From positions 1 through 61,067 of the forward strand of contig CAJUAC010000011.1 in the NCBI GenBank assembly GCA_910583885.1: a stretch of DNA of 61,067 bases, given 5' to 3'. Under the pieces are notes generated by a model. That model was not told the origin of the DNA. It made no database searches and saw only the letters and a list, made by a program, of their open reading frames with translations. Numbering within the stretch: position 1 is the first letter of the stretch; each line of letters opens with the position of its first letter. Shown here piece after piece: positions 1 to 9,356 of this stretch. The stretch is from an uncultured Oscillospiraceae bacterium. Its GTDB lineage: Bacteria > Bacillota > Clostridia > Oscillospirales > Oscillospiraceae. A program made the position numbers and the translations under genes.

Positions 1-51
1 ATCTATGAGCTGGGAGGTGAGCAGTATGCAGTCAAAGAGATCATTCTTTAA
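1..51 (+). CDS. 3' end of an upstream gene, possibly the ABC ATPase partner (partial)
   Basis: The frame starting at base 1 is open and ends with TAA at 49-51, encoding a 16-residue tail that finishes ...AVKEIIL. It overlaps the start of the permease gene by 26 nt, as happens in translationally coupled ABC-2 operons where the ATPase gene comes first. There is too little sequence to name the protein; the ATPase identity rests only on position. Confidence 0.4.
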   Translation: MYELGGEQYAVKEIIL

Positions 52-1879
52 CCGGCCCCTGTTCCGGAAGAACCTGGGGCGGTTCTGGCCCCTGTGGGGC
101 TGTGTGTCCCTGGCAGGGGCCATGCTCCCCCTGTATGTCCTGCTGGCCCTGCTGGGAGACCGGGCGGGCGGCAGCGTCACACCGGAGGACTTCACCAACG
201 TCCTCTACCAGAGCGTCACTATATTTGCCCCTGGATTCATCGCTGCATACGCCATCCTGTGCGCCATGGCGGTGTGGGGGTACCTGTACAACAGCCGCTC
301 CGTGGGCCTGATGCACACGCTGCCAGTGGACCGCACGTGCCTGTTCGTGACCAACACCCTATCGGGGCTGGCCATGGTATTGGTCCCCTTCGCGGTGGTG
401 GGCCTGCTCCTGTGCCTGATCTCCCTGTTCTGGGGGTTCTTCGATCTGATGGCAGTCGTCAACACGGTGCTGGCGGTGCTGCTGCTGGCGGTGCTGTTTT
501 TCGGCCTGGCCACGCTGTGCGCCATGCTGACCGGGCATGTGTTTGTCCTGCCGGTGTTCTATGCACTGCTCAACTTCCTGGCCACCCTGCTGGAGGCCCT
601 GGTTGCCAGTCTGGCGGAAACGTTCCTGATCGGCGTGGGCTTTGACGGCCCCGGGAACTTCGTCTTCCTCTCCCCGCTCATCCAGATCTATGAACGATTC
701 CATGCCGTCAGCGAACGGCTCAGCAGCAACGAGTGGACGTCCTATCTCACCGGCATGGGGACGGTGGCCCTGTACGGCCTGGTGGGCCTGGCCCTGCTGG
801 CGCTGTCCTGGCTGTTCTACCGCCAGCGGCAGAGCGAGAGCGCCGGGGATGTGGTGGCCTTCCGGTGGCTGCGGCCAGTGTTCCGCTACGGCGTGGCCCT
901 GCTCAGCGGCCTGGTCTTGGGGCGGCTGCTGTATGAGCTGCTGTGGGCCCTGCTGTTCCAGCAGGGGCACTACGCCGACCTGATCCCCATGTGCCTGTGC
1001 ACGGCGGCAGCGGGGATTGTGGGGTACTACGCCGCATCCATGCTGCTGGAGAAGTCCCTGCGGGTGTTCCGCCGCAGCTGGCCCGGTGTGGCCGCTGTCT
1101 GCGCGGGGACAGTCCTCCTGTGTACCTTGACCCGTATGGATATTTTCGGCGCGGAGCGCTGGGTGCCTGACCTGGATGAGGTTGCCCAGGTTACGCTGCG
1201 GGACGCGAGTCTGGACTTCACCACAGAGGACACCCAGCTGATAGAGCAGGTCATCGCAGCCCACCAGGCCATCGTGGCAGACCGGGACTATATCCGCAGC
1301 ATCTCCGACAGTGATCCCACCTTCCATGTGGGAGTGCGGGAGACTCGCTACGTGCGCCTGACCTACCAGATGAAGAACGGCCAGAGGGTGCGGCGCGTAT
1401 ACCAGCTGTGGGTCACGGCGGAGCGGGCCGCAGCCCCGGGGACCTTTGACAGCCAGCTGGCCGCCCTGTACAGCAACCCGGCCGCCATCCGCCAGCAAGT
1501 GGAGATCCCAGCGGGCGCCAATATTGTCGGGGGTTACGTCTACAACAGCTGGGGCTCCTCCGGCGCCATGAGTGACGGCGAACTGACGGATAAGGATGCC
1601 CAGCGATTCTATGACGCGCTGATTCAGGACGCGGATGCAGGGAATATCCCTGGCCTGAGCCTGCTGGGAGGGGGCGTACCACAGTACGTGGATCTCGGCG
1701 CTGAGTTTGAATACGAGGTCTGGGACGACCTGGCCAACGCGAGCTACCGCCGTTACTCCCGTGTGGATCTGTTCCCCACCATGACCAACACCCTCCAGGT
1801 ACTGGAGGAGCTGGGGGTCTTTACGGCGGCGGAGCTGGCGGAGATGGATAAGGCGATGCAGGAGACGTCCGGCCGCTGA
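26..1879 (+). CDS. ABC-2 type transporter permease-like membrane protein
   Basis: This 617-residue membrane protein has about eight to ten hydrophobic segments in its first 370 residues, followed by a soluble, probably extracytoplasmic, domain of about 240 residues. The layout fits bacitracin/YtrC-type ABC-2 permeases, which pump peptides or sense the envelope with a separate ATPase. The ATG at 26 was chosen because GGGAGGTGA lies just upstream; the in-frame ATG at 5 has no such site. It overlaps the end of an upstream reading frame, which supports an operon with an ATPase gene outside the window. The substrate cannot be read from the sequence. Confidence 0.7.
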   Translation: MQSKRSFFNRPLFRKNLGRFWPLWGCVSLAGAMLPLYVLLALLGDRAGGSVTPEDFTNVLYQSVTIFAPGFIAAYAILCAMAVWGYLYNSRSVGLMHTLPVDRTCLFVTNTLSGLAMVLVPFAVVGLLLCLISLFWGFFDLMAVVNTVLAVLLLAVLFFGLATLCAMLTGHVFVLPVFYALLNFLATLLEALVASLAETFLIGVGFDGPGNFVFLSPLIQIYERFHAVSERLSSNEWTSYLTGMGTVALYGLVGLALLALSWLFYRQRQSESAGDVVAFRWLRPVFRYGVALLSGLVLGRLLYELLWALLFQQGHYADLIPMCLCTAAAGIVGYYAASMLLEKSLRVFRRSWPGVAAVCAGTVLLCTLTRMDIFGAERWVPDLDEVAQVTLRDASLDFTTEDTQLIEQVIAAHQAIVADRDYIRSISDSDPTFHVGVRETRYVRLTYQMKNGQRVRRVYQLWVTAERAAAPGTFDSQLAALYSNPAAIRQQVEIPAGANIVGGYVYNSWGSSGAMSDGELTDKDAQRFYDALIQDADAGNIPGLSLLGGGVPQYVDLGAEFEYEVWDDLANASYRRYSRVDLFPTMTNTLQVLEELGVFTAAELAEMDKAMQETSGR

Positions 1880-1911
1880 ACCCTGCCCAAGTTAAGAAAA
1901 ATAACCCGAAA

Positions 1912-1944
1912 GCAAGGGGCGCTGCATGATGCAGCGCCCCTTGC
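1912..1944 (+). terminator. GC-rich perfect hairpin after the permease gene
   Basis: The arms GCAAGGGGCGCTGCA and TGCAGCGCCCCTTGC enclose a three-base loop, about 33 nt after the permease stop codon. There is no clear T-tract, so it may be a terminator of the weak-tail kind or an mRNA-stabilising hairpin. Confidence 0.5.
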
Positions 1945-1991
1945 CCCGTGGTATCCGGCCCGGCAGGGATCAATTGATGTGGCAAAGCACC

Positions 1992-2020
1992 TTGCAAAGG
2001 CGGCCTGTATCGTGTATACT
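1992..2020 (+). promoter_or_regulatory. Sigma-70 type promoter for the TfoX-like gene
   Basis: TTGCAA at 1992-1997 and TATACT at 2015-2020 are separated by 17 bp, about 45 bp before the start codon at 2066. Confidence 0.6.
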
Positions 2021-2065
2021 GGGGATACAATCTTCCCCATTCTGTAACATTTTGGAGGAAACGTG

Positions 2066-2329
2066 ATGGCTACGCTGGCATCCCTGGGCCTCGGTAAAAC
2101 AATGGAACGGAAGCTCCACTCGGTTGGGATCCACTCGGCGGAGGAGCTGAAAGCTATCGGCAGCAGGCAGGCTGTTTTCCGGCTCAGGGCGCAGTATCCA
2201 TCCACCTGTGCCGTCATCCTCTACTACCTGGAGGCCGCTATCCGCGGCGTCGAGATCAAACAGCTGGATGCTGCCTGCAAATCGGAGCTGAAGGCATATT
2301 TCCAACAGCTGCGGCAGCTGGAGGAGTAG
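2066..2329 (+). CDS. TfoX/Sxy C-terminal domain protein
   Basis: This 87-residue protein matches the free-standing C-terminal domain of TfoX/Sxy: a helix-hairpin-helix-like N-terminus (LGLGKTMERKLHSVGIHSAE), then a Gly-Ser turn and helices ending KSELKAYFQQL. In gamma-proteobacteria TfoX links competence to Crp. Stand-alone C-terminal domains in Firmicutes have no settled role, so no function is claimed. TGGAGGAA lies 5-8 bp before the ATG at 2066; the GTG one codon earlier is less well placed. It has its own promoter and is not clearly linked to the next gene. Confidence 0.7.
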   Translation: MATLASLGLGKTMERKLHSVGIHSAEELKAIGSRQAVFRLRAQYPSTCAVILYYLEAAIRGVEIKQLDAACKSELKAYFQQLRQLEE

Positions 2330-2377
2330 CCCTGGCGCACCTGCCATCCCGCAAACTGAGGAGAGGAGGGGGTACCT

Positions 2378-2842
2378 TTGCGCCGGACGATCACCCGGTG
2401 GGGCGGCCTGGCCGCCGCTGCCCTCTGCGCCATCCTGCTCTACCGCTTCTCCCATGTGGCCGGCCGGGAGATTGGTTCCGTGCTGGACATTTCGGATGCC
2501 TGCACAGTGACGGTTTCCAAATATGAGCTGGGGGAGTGGGAGAAACGGACAGACTATGTCCTCAACACAGCCCAGATCCAGCAGTTCAAAGCGCTGCTGC
2601 TGGAGAGCTCGTTTACAAGGGAGCTGGCCTCTACAGTCTGGTTCCATGACCGCAGCCAGTACGATATCCGGATAGAATTCGGCAATGGGGCGGACCCTCT
2701 GCTGATCCATTGCATTGGAAACGAATACATCCAGGTGACAAACCAATTTGGCGGAAAGCACCTGGCCATCCACAACAGGGGCTGGCAATCCACCCTGGAA
2801 GGGATCATTGTCCCGCCTGCCGCACCAGGAGGGCTCCCGTGA
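2378..2842 (+). CDS. Uncharacterised membrane-anchored or exported protein
   Basis: This 154-residue protein starts at a TTG preceded by a purine-rich GGAGAGGAGGGGG site. Residues about 8-25 form one hydrophobic segment with Arg residues before it, so the protein is probably anchored or exported with the rest outside the cell. No lipobox Cys is visible. The remainder is mixed alpha/beta with no motif I recognise. It lies 49 nt after the TfoX-like gene and may be co-transcribed. The 207 bp between it and the next gene hold no feature I can support. Confidence 0.55.
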   Translation: MRRTITRWGGLAAAALCAILLYRFSHVAGREIGSVLDISDACTVTVSKYELGEWEKRTDYVLNTAQIQQFKALLLESSFTRELASTVWFHDRSQYDIRIEFGNGADPLLIHCIGNEYIQVTNQFGGKHLAIHNRGWQSTLEGIIVPPAAPGGLP

Positions 2843-3049
2843 AAACTATGCCCCCCTTGCCACGCCTGTACGGTTGGGGTATACTGACAGTGACAGGTGA
2901 AAGCCTGCCAGACCGCCGCCATCCTGACGGATGGTACGGATCTTTCACGCAGCCAGGCCGGAACCTGCACCGCCCTGGCCTGCGCGGGGAGATGCGAAAC
3001 AGGCTCTGCGGCTCACCGGATACTCAACATGCAAGGAGGACCCTTTCCT

Positions 3050-3598
3050 ATGAAGCTTATGATTGCTTCCGATCTCCATGGTTCGGCATATTTCACCCGC
3101 AAGCTGCTGGACGCCTATCAGGCCGAGCAGCCCGGCAAGCTGCTGCTGCTGGGCGATCTCCTCTACCACGGGCCCAGGAACGCCTTACCCAGGGACTATG
3201 ACTGCATGGCCGCGGCGGACATGCTCAATGCTGTCCGGGACAACATCCTTGCTGTCCGGGGGAACTGTGACTGTGAGGTGGACCAGATGGTGCTCCAGTT
3301 CCCCATCATGGCTGATTACGCGCTGCTGGAGTGGGGCGGGCTGACGCTCTACGCCACCCACGGACATCTGTGGAATGAGGAGTGCCCGCCGCCTATGGCC
3401 CCCGGCACTGTGCTGCTCAACGGCCATTTCCATGTCCCCGCCTGCGTCCAGCACGACGGCTACCTCTACCTCAACCCGGGCTCTGTCTCCATCCCCAAAG
3501 GGGGAAGCACAGGCAGCTACCTCATCCTGGAGGATGGCGTCTTCACCTGGAAGGACATGGAGGGCGCAGCCTACAAGGCCCACAACACCAGGCAATAA
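3050..3598 (+). CDS. yfcE: YfcE-family metallophosphoesterase
   Basis: This 182-residue protein shows the full calcineurin-like phosphodiesterase motif series: SDLHG near the N-terminus, GDLLYHG, GNCD, THGH and GHFH. These ligate two metal ions for phosphodiester hydrolysis. YfcE/MJ0936 members are small cytoplasmic enzymes active on model phosphodiesters, with no agreed natural substrate. The ATG at 3050 is used because AAGGAGGA precedes it; the longer upstream reading frame lacks the fold and a ribosome binding site. It sits alone between a hypothetical gene and an ABC exporter. Confidence 0.88.
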   Translation: MKLMIASDLHGSAYFTRKLLDAYQAEQPGKLLLLGDLLYHGPRNALPRDYDCMAAADMLNAVRDNILAVRGNCDCEVDQMVLQFPIMADYALLEWGGLTLYATHGHLWNEECPPPMAPGTVLLNGHFHVPACVQHDGYLYLNPGSVSIPKGGSTGSYLILEDGVFTWKDMEGAAYKAHNTRQ

Positions 3599-3728
3599 CC
3601 AATCCCCGCTGCCAGGCCAAAGCGGCCGCCCCCGCTCCAAGGGGCGTCCGCTTCTCTTACTGCCCCCAACCGGGCAGTAACACTGTAAACAGCTGCTTTG
3701 CAGCAGATTAAATGGAAGGGAGTGCCCC

Positions 3729-5465
3729 ATGGACGCAGTATTCAAACATTGCAGCAAGCCTGCCCTCTTCTGTTACGCTTTGAGCTGCCCTCTCTCCACA
3801 TCCGCATCCATCGCCTTTGCCGTGTCTTTGCAGCCAATCATTGACGTTGGGCTGTCCGGCGATATGAGGAAATTTGTCATAACGACGGCGGCCGCTCTCC
3901 TCATGGCATGGATGGATCTCCTGTTCGCCTATCTCCGGAAGATTCAAAAAAAGAAGGTCGTCATATCCTATACCAAGCAGCTGCGTCTCCACTATTTTGA
4001 GATGTTTTTCCAACAGGATATTGCGCGGTTTCTGGAAAAAGATAGTGCCGCTTATTTATCCAAGCTTACTGTGGATGCGGAAGTAATCGGGCAAAAATAT
4101 TGTGAAAGCATTTTAAACATCTATGACTCGCTCTGGAGCCTGTCCATCTCTATTGTCTGGATCGCTTCCACACGATGGGAATTGGCAATATATGTTATTA
4201 CCATCTCCTTCATCTCTGCCAATCTCCCCAAACTGTTTCAAAAAAAGGCGAACGCCTCAGAGCAGGACTATTTGGACAGCAGCAGCGCCCATATCCGTTT
4301 GGCGCAGGAGAGCATCCGAAACTATCTTGTGATCCGCCTTTTCAAACTGATCCCTTCCCAAATGGACACGTACCGGCGGGCCATTTCGGATGTGGCGCAA
4401 AAAGATCATATCCGGCAAAAAAGGGCCTTTGCAGTGGATGAAGCTGCCGCCGCTGTCAGTTACATCAGCTTTGTTTTTATTATCGCCCTGTGTATGCTGT
4501 TCGTATTGCAGGGCAAGCTCAGCGTTGGATATACCATGTCTGTCAGCCAGCTTTTGGGCGGCGTCATGTACCCGTTTGAAATGCTTCCGGGCTTTCTCGT
4601 GGCATACCGGACTGGAAAGAATATCTACCAGTCAAATGAAGCGGAGCTGCAAGAAAACAGGAAAGCCGGAGGGGGCCAGCCGCTCCGGCTGGCCCAACTG
4701 GACGATCCGATCAAAATCGACAACATGTCCTTTGCCTACAGTTCAGGCTGCCCCCTCATTTTGAATGAAATCTGCCTCTCCCTGGATCTCAGGAAGAAAT
4801 ATGCGGTGGTGGGGAAAAGCGGCTCAGGAAAAAGCACACTGGCCAAACTGATCATCGGCTTATTGGAGCCTACCTGCGGCACCATATCTTTGCAGGGCAT
4901 CCCTCTTGGTCAGATAGATAAAAGCAGCCTATACGATACCATCGCTTACCAGAGCCAAACCATATCCTTTTTTGATGGTACGATCAAGGAAAACATCTTA
5001 TTGGGAAAGGAAGTCCCTGAGCATACCTGGCGCCAGATCATAACCGCCTCCTGTCTGGACGAGCTGCTGAACAAGCTGCCGGACAGAGAATGGACAATGA
5101 TCGAAGAAAACGGTAAAAATATCTCCGGCGGAGAAGCACAACGGATCTGCCTTGCCAGGTGTCTCGCAAGACAGCCGGCATTTATCATATTTGACGAAAT
5201 TGCGGCCTCCCTGGATCCCCAACATGCGGCGGCAATTGAGCAATCCATCCTGTCGCTGGAACACACCGGCATCCTGCAAATTACCCATCGGATTCATGAA
5301 GAAAATATGCGGCGGTATGATTCCATCTTTGTTTTAAAGGATGGGAAAATTTCTGAACAGGGGACATGGGAGGAGCTGGTTGCAAAAAAGGGGGATTTCT
5401 ATCAGCTAGTGACCCACAACGACAGCCCGGACAATGGAAACCTATCCCCATCAGCCATAGTATAG
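3729..5465 (+). CDS. ABC exporter, fused membrane and ATPase domains
   Basis: This 578-residue half-transporter has an N-terminal domain (about 1-320) with five to six membrane segments and a C-terminal ATPase with Walker A GKSGSGKST (about 363-371), Q-loop region AYQSQT, signature ISGGEAQR, Walker B AFIIFDE and H-loop ITHR. It would act as a homodimer, or with an unseen partner, exporting lipids, peptides or drugs. Its codon use is more AT-rich than its neighbours, which may mean acquisition. No peptidase domain or peptide gene is beside it, so it is not marked as a bacteriocin exporter. It converges on mtaB, with the stop codons 7 bp apart. Confidence 0.88.
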   Translation: MDAVFKHCSKPALFCYALSCPLSTSASIAFAVSLQPIIDVGLSGDMRKFVITTAAALLMAWMDLLFAYLRKIQKKKVVISYTKQLRLHYFEMFFQQDIARFLEKDSAAYLSKLTVDAEVIGQKYCESILNIYDSLWSLSISIVWIASTRWELAIYVITISFISANLPKLFQKKANASEQDYLDSSSAHIRLAQESIRNYLVIRLFKLIPSQMDTYRRAISDVAQKDHIRQKRAFAVDEAAAAVSYISFVFIIALCMLFVLQGKLSVGYTMSVSQLLGGVMYPFEMLPGFLVAYRTGKNIYQSNEAELQENRKAGGGQPLRLAQLDDPIKIDNMSFAYSSGCPLILNEICLSLDLRKKYAVVGKSGSGKSTLAKLIIGLLEPTCGTISLQGIPLGQIDKSSLYDTIAYQSQTISFFDGTIKENILLGKEVPEHTWRQIITASCLDELLNKLPDREWTMIEENGKNISGGEAQRICLARCLARQPAFIIFDEIAASLDPQHAAAIEQSILSLEHTGILQITHRIHEENMRRYDSIFVLKDGKISEQGTWEELVAKKGDFYQLVTHNDSPDNGNLSPSAIV

Positions 5466-5472
5466 CCTTGTA

Positions 5473-6756
5473 TTACACCAGCTCCCCCAGCAGGATGCCG
5501 TCCTGGACAGCGGTAATCCGGGTAGGGAGGACCTGGTTGTGGAGACCCTCCCCTGGGACCGCCGCCACCATATAATTGGGGGCATGGCCCTGGCTGCGCC
5601 CCCCTGCGGTCTGCTCATAGAGCACGTCATAGGTCCGGCCCACACAGCCGGAGAGGTACGCCTTGTGCAGCGCCGCCGCCAGAGCCCCGGCCCGGGCGGC
5701 CCGTTCCTCCTTGCAGGGCCCGGGTACCTGCTCCATGGATGCAGCCGGGGTCCCGGTCCGGATGGAGTAGGGGAATACGTGCATCTCCGCAAAGGCGCAC
5801 TGCCGGACAAACGCCAGCGTCGCGGCAAATTCCGCCTCTGTCTCCCCCGGAAAGCCCACAATCAAATCCGTAGTGACTGCCGGGCGGGAAAAAAATCCGT
5901 TCAGTAATTCTACGCTTTGATAATACCGTTCTGTATCATATTTCCGGTTCATCCGCCGGAGTGTGGCGTCACAGCCGGATTGCATGGATAGGTGGAAGTG
6001 GGGGCAGAGGTTGGGGAGCGCCGCCGCCCGGCGGCAAAATTCCTCCGTAATAGTCCGCGGCTCCAGGGAGCCCAGCCGCACCCGCAGCCCCTCCGCCGCC
6101 TGGCAGACCTCCTCAAGCAGGTCGATCAGGCTGGGCCTGCCCGGCAGGTCCCGGCCCCAGGAGGAGATCTCAATACCCGTGACCACCAGCTCCCGGTAGC
6201 CCTCCGCCGCCAGGCGGCGGGCCTCGGCCGCCGCCGTCTCCAGAGGCAGGGAGCGGACTGGGCCCCTGGCATAGGGGATAATGCAGTAGGTGCAGAAGTT
6301 GGCGCACCCGTCCTCCACCTTCAGCATAGCCCGGGTGCGGGCGGCCAGGCCCCCGGCGGGCAGCACCTCAAACTGGCGGCGGCGCAGGGCCTCGTCCAGG
6401 CTGACCAGCGGCTCCCGCTCCCGGGCGGCCTGCTCCAGCAGATCCAGGAACCCCATCCGGTCCCCTGTCCCGGCGATCAGGTCAACCTCCAGGGCGCGGA
6501 CCTCCTCCGGCCTGGTCTGGGCGTAGCAGCCGCAGACCGCTACTACGGCCTGGGGGCTGCGCTTTCTCGCCCGCCGGATCATCTGCCGGGATTTCTTGTC
6601 GCTGACAGCAGTGACCGTGCAGGTATTGACAATATAGGCGTCTGCCGCCGCCTCAAAGGGGACCAGCTCGTGCCCCCGGCCCGCCAGCTCCCGCTCCATA
6701 GCCTGGGTCTCGTATTGGTTGACCTTGCAGCCCAGCGTATAAATCCCGATTTTCAT
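5473..6756 (-). CDS. mtaB: tRNA t6A37 methylthiotransferase MtaB
   Basis: This 427-residue radical-SAM enzyme converts t6A to ms2t6A at position 37 of ANN-decoding tRNAs. The UPF0004 domain comes first (LGCKVNQYE, NTCTVT, CGCYAQ, supplying three cluster Cys). The radical-SAM motif GCANFCTYC follows near residue 147, and a C-terminal TRAM-like domain ends the protein. LGCKVNQYET and the t6A-type spacing separate it from MiaB, whose own gene lies at 11734. The ATG at 6756 follows AAAGGGAAAAGG; the upstream extension is non-conserved in appearance. It is transcribed against its neighbour and probably alone. Confidence 0.9.
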   Translation of the reverse strand: MKIGIYTLGCKVNQYETQAMERELAGRGHELVPFEAAADAYIVNTCTVTAVSDKKSRQMIRRARKRSPQAVVAVCGCYAQTRPEEVRALEVDLIAGTGDRMGFLDLLEQAAREREPLVSLDEALRRRQFEVLPAGGLAARTRAMLKVEDGCANFCTYCIIPYARGPVRSLPLETAAAEARRLAAEGYRELVVTGIEISSWGRDLPGRPSLIDLLEEVCQAAEGLRVRLGSLEPRTITEEFCRRAAALPNLCPHFHLSMQSGCDATLRRMNRKYDTERYYQSVELLNGFFSRPAVTTDLIVGFPGETEAEFAATLAFVRQCAFAEMHVFPYSIRTGTPAASMEQVPGPCKEERAARAGALAAALHKAYLSGCVGRTYDVLYEQTAGGRSQGHAPNYMVAAVPGEGLHNQVLPTRITAVQDGILLGELV

Positions 6757-6916
6757 CCTTTTCCCTTTCCTGTGTATGATGCAGCGCCTGTCCTTTTTCC
6801 AGATGATCCCTTGATAATAACCGCCCGCTGCCTGCAAAATTTCTTCTGCCCCTCTTGTCTTTTTTCAAATGTGTGGTATCATGGACAATCAGGCTCTGCC
6901 AGCTGCCGCCCAGCCG

Positions 6917-7390
6917 TCACAGCTCCTTGATGTACCACACGTCGCAGGAGAAATGGCCCGTATCCAGCAGGGGCGCGTCCAGCGGCGTGAAGCCGTACTT
7001 CCGGTAGAATCTATTCGCCGCCGTCATGTTGTGCAGCGTTTCGATGTAGCAGCGTTGGTAGTACTGCCCCGCATAGGCGAGCGCCAGCTCCATGAGCCGG
7101 TGGGCGATGCCCGTACCCCGGGCCTCCGGCAGGCAGTACATCTTTTGCAGCTCACAGACCCCGTCTGTCAGGCCGCCGATGCCAGCGCCGCCCACCACGC
7201 GGCCTGTTTTGTCCACGACTACCCAGTACCGGAACCCCTCCCGGTTGTACACCTCGGAGAACCGGCCCAAATCCGGGTCGCACCAAGCCATGCCCTCCCG
7301 GTTGCCGCCGAACTCGATCAGGCAGGTACGGATGACATGCTCAACCGCCTGGTTATCCCTCGCTTCTATCTCCCGGATGGCGTAGTCCAT
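6917..7390 (-). CDS. GNAT-family N-acetyltransferase
   Basis: This 157-residue protein has the GNAT fold: an N-terminal IREIEARDN strand-helix, a central strand WVVVDKTGRVVGGAGI, the acetyl-CoA loop LPEARGTGIAHRLMELAL (Q/RxxGxG/A type), and a C-terminal NRFYRKYGF segment. The substrate is unknown. The ATG at 7390 follows a run of G bases suitable as a ribosome binding site, and the longer frame upstream is not convincing. It is divergent from the second GNAT gene at 7479, so the 88 bp between them must hold both promoters. Confidence 0.85.
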   Translation of the reverse strand: MDYAIREIEARDNQAVEHVIRTCLIEFGGNREGMAWCDPDLGRFSEVYNREGFRYWVVVDKTGRVVGGAGIGGLTDGVCELQKMYCLPEARGTGIAHRLMELALAYAGQYYQRCYIETLHNMTAANRFYRKYGFTPLDAPLLDTGHFSCDVWYIKEL

Positions 7391-7478
7391 CGCCAAGCCC
7401 CCCTTTTTTCTCAGTGCCATCATTATAGTATACATTGTTTGCCCTGGCAAGCCACAGTTTTGTAAAGGAGGTACCGCC

Positions 7479-8144
7479 ATGCAGCCAATCCAACTCCGTC
7501 CTAAACATCCCGCCGACCACCGGGCGGTGGAGGAGCTGACCCGGGACGCATTCTGGAATTTCTACAGCCCCGGCTGTGTCGAGCACTATCTGACCCATAT
7601 CCTGCGCAGCTCCCCCGACTTTGTAGAGGAGCTGGACTACGTCGCCGTCCGCGGCGATACGGTGGTGGGCAGCATCCTGTACACCCGTGCCAGCATCCTC
7701 CTGGACAACGGCGGGAAACAGGAGGTCCTCTGCTTTGGCCCCCTGGCTGTCGCCCCCGCCATGCAGCGGCAGGGGATCGGCCGCCAGCTCATCAGCCGCA
7801 CTGCCCAGCTCGCCCGGGAGCTGGGGTATGCCGCCATCCTGATCTACGGCGACCCGGACTACTACAGCCGCCAGGGCTTTGTCCCGGCGGAGCGGTTCGC
7901 CATCGGGACCGCCGAGGGCGTCTATATCGATTCCCTCCAGGCCATGGAGCTCCAACCCGGTGCCCTGACCGGCTGCGCCGGGCTTTTCCAGGAGAGCCCA
8001 TCCTATCAGGTTGACCCCGAGGCGGTCCTGCGCTTTGACGCGTCCTTTCCACCCAGGGAGCGGCGCAGCGGCCTGCCCAGCCAGGAGCGGTTTGCGCAGC
8101 TCATCACCCAAACCAAGCCCCGCCAGATCCCCGGCGGCAGATAG
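7479..8144 (+). CDS. GNAT-family N-acetyltransferase (YhbS-like)
   Basis: This 221-residue protein has a GNAT domain in its first 150 residues: AVEELTRDAFW, VVGSILYTRA, and the acetyl-CoA site FGPLAVAPAMQRQGIGRQL, followed by LIYGDPDYYSRQGF. The order and spacing resemble YhbS-type acetyltransferases. The C-terminal 60 residues are an extension without a motif I recognise. A strong AAAGGAGG site sets the start. The next gene, a cysteine desulfurase, begins 10 bp after the stop, so the two are probably one transcript. Substrate unknown. Confidence 0.85.
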   Translation: MQPIQLRPKHPADHRAVEELTRDAFWNFYSPGCVEHYLTHILRSSPDFVEELDYVAVRGDTVVGSILYTRASILLDNGGKQEVLCFGPLAVAPAMQRQGIGRQLISRTAQLARELGYAAILIYGDPDYYSRQGFVPAERFAIGTAEGVYIDSLQAMELQPGALTGCAGLFQESPSYQVDPEAVLRFDASFPPRERRSGLPSQERFAQLITQTKPRQIPGGR

Positions 8145-8154
8145 AGGAGACCGT

Positions 8155-9282
8155 ATGCACTACTTGGATTATGCCGCCACCACGCCGGTCCCCGCCGAGG
8201 TAGCCCAGGCCATGGCGGCGGTTTTGACGGAACACTACGGCAATCCCTCCTCCCAGTACGAGCTGGGCCGCCGGGCCAAGGATCTGGTGAACCGGAGCCG
8301 GGCCGTTGTTGCCGGGGCACTGGGGTGCGCCCCGGAGCAGCTTTTTTTCACCTCCTGCGGCACGGAGGGGGATAACTGGGCCATCCGCGCCGCCCTCTAC
8401 CAAAATCGCCGGGTAGGCCGCCACATTGTCACCACCGCTGTGGAGCACAGCGCGGTGCTCCAGTGCGTGAAGCGGCTGGAGCAGGAGGGCTGCTCCGCCA
8501 CCTACCTCAAGCCGGACAGCGCCGGGCGGATCACTGCGGAGCAGGTGGCCGAAGCCCTCCGGGAGGACACGGCCCTGGTCAGCATCATGCTGGTCAACAA
8601 CGAGACCGGCGTCCGTTTCCCGGTGGAGGAGGTTGCCGCCCTGCTTCAGGATCGTCCCACCCTGCTCCATACCGACGCCGTGCAGGGTTTTTTGAAGGTG
8701 CCCTTCACCGCGAAACCCCTCGGCGCGGACTATATCACCCTCTCCGCCCATAAGATTGGCGGGCCCAAGGGGATTGGCGCGCTGTACGCCGGCGGGCGGG
8801 CCAAGCCGCCCCAGCCCCTGCTGTACGGCGGCGGGCAGGAGTCCGGCCTGCGCCCCGGCACCGAGCCCACCGCCCAGATTGCCGGGTTTGCCAAGGCGGT
8901 GGCCCTGCGGCTGGAGCGGCAGGAGGAGACGCTGGCCCATCTGTCCGCCTGCAAATCCTACGCCATGGAGAAGCTGCGCGACATTCCGGATCTGCGCTTC
9001 ATCGGCCAGGGGGACGCGCCCCATATCCTGGCTGTCTCCCTTCCAGGCTACCCCAGCCAGAATATTGTCAGTGAGCTGGACGCCAAGGGCATCTGTATTT
9101 CCGCCGGGTCCGCCTGTCACCGGGGGAAGGCCAGCCATGTGCTCACCGCCATGGGCCTGGACAAGAAAACCGCCGCCGGGACCGTGCGCGTCAGCTTCGG
9201 CCCGGAGACTGCATTCGAGGACATCGACGCCCTGGCTGCCGCCCTCCTGGAGCACAAAACCACCCGTTTCCCCATGCTGTAA
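8155..9282 (+). CDS. Cysteine desulfurase (NifS/IscS family)
   Basis: This 375-residue pyridoxal-phosphate enzyme moves sulfur from cysteine to an active-site Cys for Fe-S cluster or tRNA thiolation. Visible motifs are the N-terminal LDYAATTPV, VEHSAVLQ (cofactor-stacking His), NNETG, TDAVQ, the Schiff-base Lys in SAHKIGGPKG (about 199), and the catalytic Cys in SAGSACHRGK (about 320). The ATG at 8155, after TAGAGGAGA, is used; an ORF from 8011 overlaps the previous gene and adds no conserved residues. No iscU or thiI partner is adjacent, so the sulfur acceptor is not known. Confidence 0.9.
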   Translation: MHYLDYAATTPVPAEVAQAMAAVLTEHYGNPSSQYELGRRAKDLVNRSRAVVAGALGCAPEQLFFTSCGTEGDNWAIRAALYQNRRVGRHIVTTAVEHSAVLQCVKRLEQEGCSATYLKPDSAGRITAEQVAEALREDTALVSIMLVNNETGVRFPVEEVAALLQDRPTLLHTDAVQGFLKVPFTAKPLGADYITLSAHKIGGPKGIGALYAGGRAKPPQPLLYGGGQESGLRPGTEPTAQIAGFAKAVALRLERQEETLAHLSACKSYAMEKLRDIPDLRFIGQGDAPHILAVSLPGYPSQNIVSELDAKGICISAGSACHRGKASHVLTAMGLDKKTAAGTVRVSFGPETAFEDIDALAAALLEHKTTRFPML

Positions 9283-9356
9283 TTATTTTCTTTTTGATTC
9301 CTTTTCTTTTGTAAAAGAACAAGAATGATTACCTGTTTGTTATAAAGGAGATCGCT